DNA from: Alkalicoccus saliphilus
GTDB taxonomy: Bacteria; Bacillota; Bacilli; Bacillales; Salisediminibacteriaceae
Assembly (NCBI RefSeq): GCF_003044065.1
Contig: NZ_PZJJ01000002.1
Location: forward strand, 178,881-242,880
DNA length: 64,000 nucleotides
Direction of reading: 5' to 3'
The notes beneath the pieces were generated by a model. It was not told where the DNA came from and ran no database searches. It worked only from the letters and a program-made list of their open reading frames with translations. Of the stretch, positions 60,531 through 64,000 are shown one piece after another (the stretch's first letter is position 1; each line of letters opens with the position of its first letter). Position numbers and translations under genes: made by a program.

Positions 60531-61652
60531 ATGAAAATAAACGTAATTGGCGGCGGAATACTGGGAGCTTCCGCTGCCTTTCATTTGGCGCTCGAAGGAG
60601 CGGAAGTCACATTATTCGATGCAGGTCATAAGGGACGGGCAACGAGTGCGGGAGCAGGAATTATCGGTCCATGGCTTTCACAGAGAAGAAATAAAGCCTG
60701 GTATAATATGGCACGGGGCGGGGCTGCTTATTACCCCTCGCTGATGGAAAAACTTGCATGGTTTAATGAAACAGATACAGGTTATAAAAAGGTAGGAGCT
60801 GTTCATCTTCATGATCTGGAGGAACGGCTCCAGCACAAATATAAACACGCTTTAAAAAGACGGGAAGATGCACCGGAAGTAGGGGAGGTTTCGCTTCTCA
60901 GCGAGCAGGAAACGAAAAAAATGTTTCCTTATATCCGGGAAGGCTACCGATCGGTGCATGTCACCGGTTCGGCCAGAGTAGATGGACGCGCCTTAAACGA
61001 AGCGCTCATCCGGGCAGCTGAAAAACAGGGGGTTAAGGTTGTCAGAAGTGAAGCTTCCCTGATAACTGAAGACAATGCAGTACACGGTGCATCGGCAGAC
61101 GGTGAATCCATCCGCGCAGACCGTACGATTATTACCGCCGGGGCGTGGTCCAGAAAACTTTTAGAGAAATCAGGATACTGGTGTGAAGTAAGCCCTCAAA
61201 AAGGCCAGATCATACACATGAGAGTTCCGGATGATAATGAAAACTGGCCGGTAGTTATGCCCCACAGTGAATATTATCTTTTGAATTTTGGCAGAGGGCA
61301 TATCGTTTTCGGTGCCACCAGGGAGGATGAAACCGGTTTTGATACCCGCCCGACTGTCGGAGGACAGCAGGAAATTATGAAGGCCTGTCTGGAGCTGGCC
61401 CCCGGTCTCGCAGATGCCGAAATAATCGAAACAAGGGTGGGAATCCGCCCATTCACCCCGGGTTTTCTGCCGGTTTTTGGAGAGGTGCCGGAATTAAAAA
61501 ATGCTTTCATGGCTGATGGACTTGGAGCTTCCGGTCTGACTTCCGGACCTTTTCTGGGAAGGGAAATTGCAGCTCTTACTCTTGGACTGTCTACAGCCCT
61601 TGATCCACAGATGTACAATCTTTCCAGCACAGCAGGAAAAAACGGATTCTAA
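60531..61652 (+). CDS. DadA/ThiO-like FAD-dependent amino-acid oxidoreductase
   Basis: A 373-aa flavoprotein of the DAO superfamily (glycine/D-amino-acid oxidase or dehydrogenase). The N-terminal FAD motif VIGGGILGASAAFHLALEG is followed by Asp in LFDAG. ATSAGAGIIGPWLSQRRN and the C-terminal RVGIRPFTPGFLPVFGEVP and GLGASGLTSGP are family motifs. Substrate unknown (D-amino acids, glycine or a secondary amine). ATG at 60531 follows AGGTGG; a GTG three codons earlier overlaps it. First gene of a three-gene operon (gaps of 33 and 16 bases). Confidence 0.87.
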   Translation: MKINVIGGGILGASAAFHLALEGAEVTLFDAGHKGRATSAGAGIIGPWLSQRRNKAWYNMARGGAAYYPSLMEKLAWFNETDTGYKKVGAVHLHDLEERLQHKYKHALKRREDAPEVGEVSLLSEQETKKMFPYIREGYRSVHVTGSARVDGRALNEALIRAAEKQGVKVVRSEASLITEDNAVHGASADGESIRADRTIITAGAWSRKLLEKSGYWCEVSPQKGQIIHMRVPDDNENWPVVMPHSEYYLLNFGRGHIVFGATREDETGFDTRPTVGGQQEIMKACLELAPGLADAEIIETRVGIRPFTPGFLPVFGEVPELKNAFMADGLGASGLTSGPFLGREIAALTLGLSTALDPQMYNLSSTAGKNGF

Positions 61653-61685
61653 GGTGTTTTTCCGTTTAATAAAGGAGAATAAAGA

Positions 61686-62360
61686 ATGAATCTTCGGTTT
61701 GTTTTGAAAGCAGTACTATTTGGGGGGATTATCGGGCTGCTCATATATATAAATCAGGAATATCTGAACGTGGAAGCAGAAGAAATTCAGGAATTTCTAC
61801 TATCCTTTGGCCTTCTGGCACCGGTTGTTTTTGTAATTATATATACTATCAGGCCCTTTTTTCTTTTTCCCTCCTCCATGCTTGCAGTAGCTGGAGGCCT
61901 CGCTTTCGGCCCTTTTATAGGACCCGCAGCAACATATGCCGGGTCGCTTTCAGGAGCGGTAATTTCTTTTTTAGTTATACGAAAGCTCGGCGGGTCCAAA
62001 AAACTTGCTTCCGGCAGCACCGGGAGCCAGAATTTAATCAGGCGCAGAATTGAAGATAACGGCTTTTTCTATATTGTGTCCCTCCGGATAATCCCTGTCA
62101 TCAATTTTGATCTCGTCAGCTATTTATCTGCGGTATCGAGAATCAGGTTTAAAACTTATATAGCTGCTACGAGTGTAGGGATTATACCGGGAACTATTGC
62201 TTTTAACCTTCTTGGAGCTTCCATAGCTGACTTGTCTCCAGGACTTATTGCAGTGACCGCCGCGGTATTCGCCGTAGCCCTGGCTATCCCTGTAGTAGTA
62301 AGAAAAATGCTTCAGAAACGCAATCTAAGTATGGATGATGTTACGAGAAAGCAGGAATAG
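61686..62360 (+). CDS. TVP38/TMEM64-family (DedA-like) membrane protein
   Basis: A 224-aa polytopic membrane protein of the VTT/DedA superfamily, some members of which scramble or flip lipids. About six hydrophobic segments; the conserved core is IRPFFLFPSSMLAVAGGLAFG, then GAVISFLVIRKLGG, and the loop RIIPVINFDLVSYLSAVSR with conserved Arg and Pro. Function in this organism unknown. AAAGGAG lies before ATG. It sits between two flavoenzyme genes in one operon. Confidence 0.88.
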   Translation: MNLRFVLKAVLFGGIIGLLIYINQEYLNVEAEEIQEFLLSFGLLAPVVFVIIYTIRPFFLFPSSMLAVAGGLAFGPFIGPAATYAGSLSGAVISFLVIRKLGGSKKLASGSTGSQNLIRRRIEDNGFFYIVSLRIIPVINFDLVSYLSAVSRIRFKTYIAATSVGIIPGTIAFNLLGASIADLSPGLIAVTAAVFAVALAIPVVVRKMLQKRNLSMDDVTRKQE

Positions 62361-62376
62361 AGGAAGGTGAAGCCGA

Positions 62377-63711
62377 TTGGAAAAATACGAAGTTGTTATT
62401 ATCGGAGGCGGAGTGGGAGGTTTAACGCTTGCTCTTTCCCTGGCACGTCACAATGTAAAAGTACTGGTGATAGAAAAAGATAAAAACCCCGGTAAAATTT
62501 ATAAAGGGGAGCTGCTTCAGCCGAAATCTCTCCTTCATTTTAAAGAACTCGGTATTATTGACGAAATTATAAAAACGAGTCATGAACTACCTGTAATTCA
62601 CACATATGAAATGAAGGAAGCAAAAGACGGTACCGTTAGTGAAAGCATGTATATTCCGCTTCAATACAATAAACTTCATACGGAATTTCCGGCAGCGAGG
62701 ATGATCCCCCATGAACGGCTTAAAAACATTATTTTGAGAGAAGCTGAAAAACATGATTCGTTCCATTACTGGAATCCTGCTGCGTTCCAGCGTTTTACTG
62801 ATGCAGACGAAAAAAAGAGCCTGTTCCACAGGGCACTTGTTACCAGCAGGGGGGAGGAAGTGGAAATTGAAGCTGATTTTTATATCGGTGCTGAAGGCAG
62901 AGCTTCCATCATCCGGAAAGCATTAAATCAAAATCAAGTAACTACGCAGTATAATCATCATTTCTTAACCGTCACCTTTCCGAGACCGGCCGATTATACA
63001 GAAGCGAAAATGTATGCTTCCCATAAATCTTTTATAGGTCTTTTTCCATTGCCGGACAATGAAGTCCGCTGTGTGATGCTTATTAAACCGGGGGACTACA
63101 ACCGGATGAAAAAAGAGGGGCTTCATACGTTTACTGAACCTTTTTCAAGGTTCGAACCGGCACTTAAAGATTACGTTACACAGATAGAATCCTGGAAAGA
63201 AATTCAGCTTATGATTCCTGTTCGTCACAATATACACGAATACGTAAAAGGAAATGCAGCAATCATAGGGGATGCTGCGCATACAGTTCATCCAATGGCA
63301 GGAGAAGGGATGAATCTGGCTGTTCAGGACGGCGCCATTCTGGGAGACCTTCTCGGCTGGATGTATGATACAGGGAAGCTCGATACTGCCAACCTGAAAA
63401 TGTTTGAAAAAGTAAGAAAGAAACGTGCAGACAGACTTTCGCTGCTTAGTCATTTTTCTGCTCTTGGCTACGCGTGGCCGTTCAGATGGTATCAGGGCGG
63501 CAGAAAATTTGCTCTTAAGCGGCTTGAAAGACATCCGATTCTGCATTACAAACATATGCTTAACATATCCGGTGTCGGCTGGTGGGCCTATACTCCAATG
63601 GACGTCATCCGCTTCCTCGGTCCCCCTTTCCTTTATCTTAAACCTGTGTTTGACCGGAGAAGCAAAAGAGCTATTTTCAAAGATAAAGATGACTATCCAT
63701 GGCGGGCGTAA
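62377..63711 (+). CDS. FAD-dependent monooxygenase (UbiH/PHBH-like)
   Basis: A 444-aa group-A flavoprotein monooxygenase. It shows the GxGxxG motif VIIGGGVGGLTLALSLARH, a DG-type motif (YIGAEGRASIIRK) and the second FAD motif GDAAHTVHPMAGEGMNLAVQDG. The long C-terminal part (about 330-444, RWYQGGRKFALKRLERHP, RFLGPPFLYLKP) has no recognised domain. Substrate unknown; a lipid or isoprenoid is possible given the TVP38 neighbour, but that is inference. The start is TTG with AAGGTG eight bases upstream. Terminator at 63746. Confidence 0.87.
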   Translation: MEKYEVVIIGGGVGGLTLALSLARHNVKVLVIEKDKNPGKIYKGELLQPKSLLHFKELGIIDEIIKTSHELPVIHTYEMKEAKDGTVSESMYIPLQYNKLHTEFPAARMIPHERLKNIILREAEKHDSFHYWNPAAFQRFTDADEKKSLFHRALVTSRGEEVEIEADFYIGAEGRASIIRKALNQNQVTTQYNHHFLTVTFPRPADYTEAKMYASHKSFIGLFPLPDNEVRCVMLIKPGDYNRMKKEGLHTFTEPFSRFEPALKDYVTQIESWKEIQLMIPVRHNIHEYVKGNAAIIGDAAHTVHPMAGEGMNLAVQDGAILGDLLGWMYDTGKLDTANLKMFEKVRKKRADRLSLLSHFSALGYAWPFRWYQGGRKFALKRLERHPILHYKHMLNISGVGWWAYTPMDVIRFLGPPFLYLKPVFDRRSKRAIFKDKDDYPWRA

Positions 63712-63745
63712 CGTGCTGTGTGTTGTCTGTGAGTTACTAACTCGT

Positions 63746-63786
63746 GAGCACCCTGCGGAACTTTTTTCCGCAAGGTGCTCTCTTTT
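63746..63786 (+). terminator. Terminator of the flavoenzyme operon
   Basis: GAGCACCCTGCGGAA (63746-63760) pairs with TTCCGCAAGGTGCTC (63766-63780) with one mismatch, followed by TCTTTT. Confidence 0.9.
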
Positions 63787-63795
63787 GTTTTGAAG

Positions 63796-63826
63796 TGACG
63801 GCTGGAGAGGATACAGCTTCAAGAAC
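63796..63826 (+). repeat. Short intergenic repeat, third copy of the TGACGGCTGGAG motif
   Basis: TGACGGCTGGAGAG (63796-63809) matches the copies at 5419 and 54701 and again begins just past a terminator. The remaining 170 bases of the window contain no supported gene; a TACAAT box at 63840-63845 and an imperfect hairpin CCTAG/CTAGG (63961-63985) are the only visible features. Confidence 0.4.
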
Positions 63827-64000
63827 GGTGCAGATTCTGGTACAATAACAATACGAACATACGATTGTATAAAAGACCTGCGGTAGTATGTCAATGAAAA
63901 AATAAGATGATATTTGTTTATCAAAGGACATATTCAAGAAAAAAGCCCGTAGGAAAGAACCCTAGCATTTTTGGTAAAAACTAGGAGTTCGAAAGGTTTT

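Noticed and set aside
1..64000. CRISPR array, prophage, insertion sequence or toxin-antitoxin pair
   Set aside because: No regularly spaced direct repeats, cas genes, transposase, integrase, phage structural genes or recognisable toxin-antitoxin pair were seen; the repeats found are dispersed and degenerate.

Overview
The window reads as a chromosomal segment of a Firmicute of the family Bacillaceae. Gene content and order match Bacillus blocks: recU-ponA with divergent yppE; dapH-dapL (ykuQ-ykuR) next to an mscS gene as in the ykuQRST region; ydbS-ydbT; dgk-dck; tatA-tatC; odhA-odhB; msrA-msrB; a yteA-type gene. Shine-Dalgarno sites are strong and TTG/GTG starts are frequent. Many proteins are acidic and a penicillin-binding protein carries a roughly 160-residue Asn/Glu/Ser tail, which suggests (inference) a halophilic or alkaliphilic lineage. 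I do not assign a genus. I see no rRNA, tRNA, CRISPR array, prophage or intact insertion sequence.

Layout. 1-8 kb: 3' part of a CYP152 fatty-acid peroxygenase gene, cidA/lrgA-lrgB, two tiny genes, a KtrA/C-type K+ channel regulator, MscS, then dapH-dapL. 8-16 kb: ponA and recU, yppE with a lipoprotein gene, the c-di-AMP receptor cbpA, a nicotinamidase, and a kynurenine-formamidase/thioredoxin/TlpA operon. 16-24 kb: a phosphoesterase, the operon cvfC - sigma-1.1-like - ydbS - ydbT, and a reverse-strand telA group. 24-33 kb: NCS1 permease, NRDE protein, tatA/tatC, dck and dgk, degV, patatin lipase, MFS transporter, DUF420 gene. 33-44 kb: acsA, fumC-dipeptidase, msrA-msrB, an ABC-class ATPase, an esterase, patA. 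44-54 kb: odhA-odhB, a CrtI-like oxidoreductase, an S1-type protease, rlmN, a HAD hydrolase. 54-64 kb: pfkA, a yteA-type gene, pssA, a divergent PRPP synthetase, an AI-2E-family permease, dapA behind a lysine riboswitch, and a FAD-dehydrogenase/TVP38/FAD-monooxygenase operon.

Genes working together. Four scattered genes belong to one pathway, the acetylase branch of diaminopimelate/lysine synthesis: dapA (59.2-60.1 kb), dapH and dapL (6.0-7.9 kb) and patA (43.1-44.3 kb). Only dapA shows a lysine riboswitch. Central carbon metabolism is represented by acsA, fumC, odhAB (with a cre site just downstream of its promoter) and pfkA. CbpA and the Ktr-type RCK protein tie to c-di-AMP/potassium control. 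Most units end in clear intrinsic terminators, several of them shared by convergent genes.

Most worth checking: the PRPP-synthetase paralogue with altered substrate loops, the DUF420 gene with an apparent ATT start, the orphan sigma-region-1.1-like protein, the lysine riboswitch on solitary dapA, a dispersed degenerate intergenic repeat that tends to lie just behind terminators, and a telA cluster with poorly described partners. I found no clear candidate for a wholly new multi-gene system.
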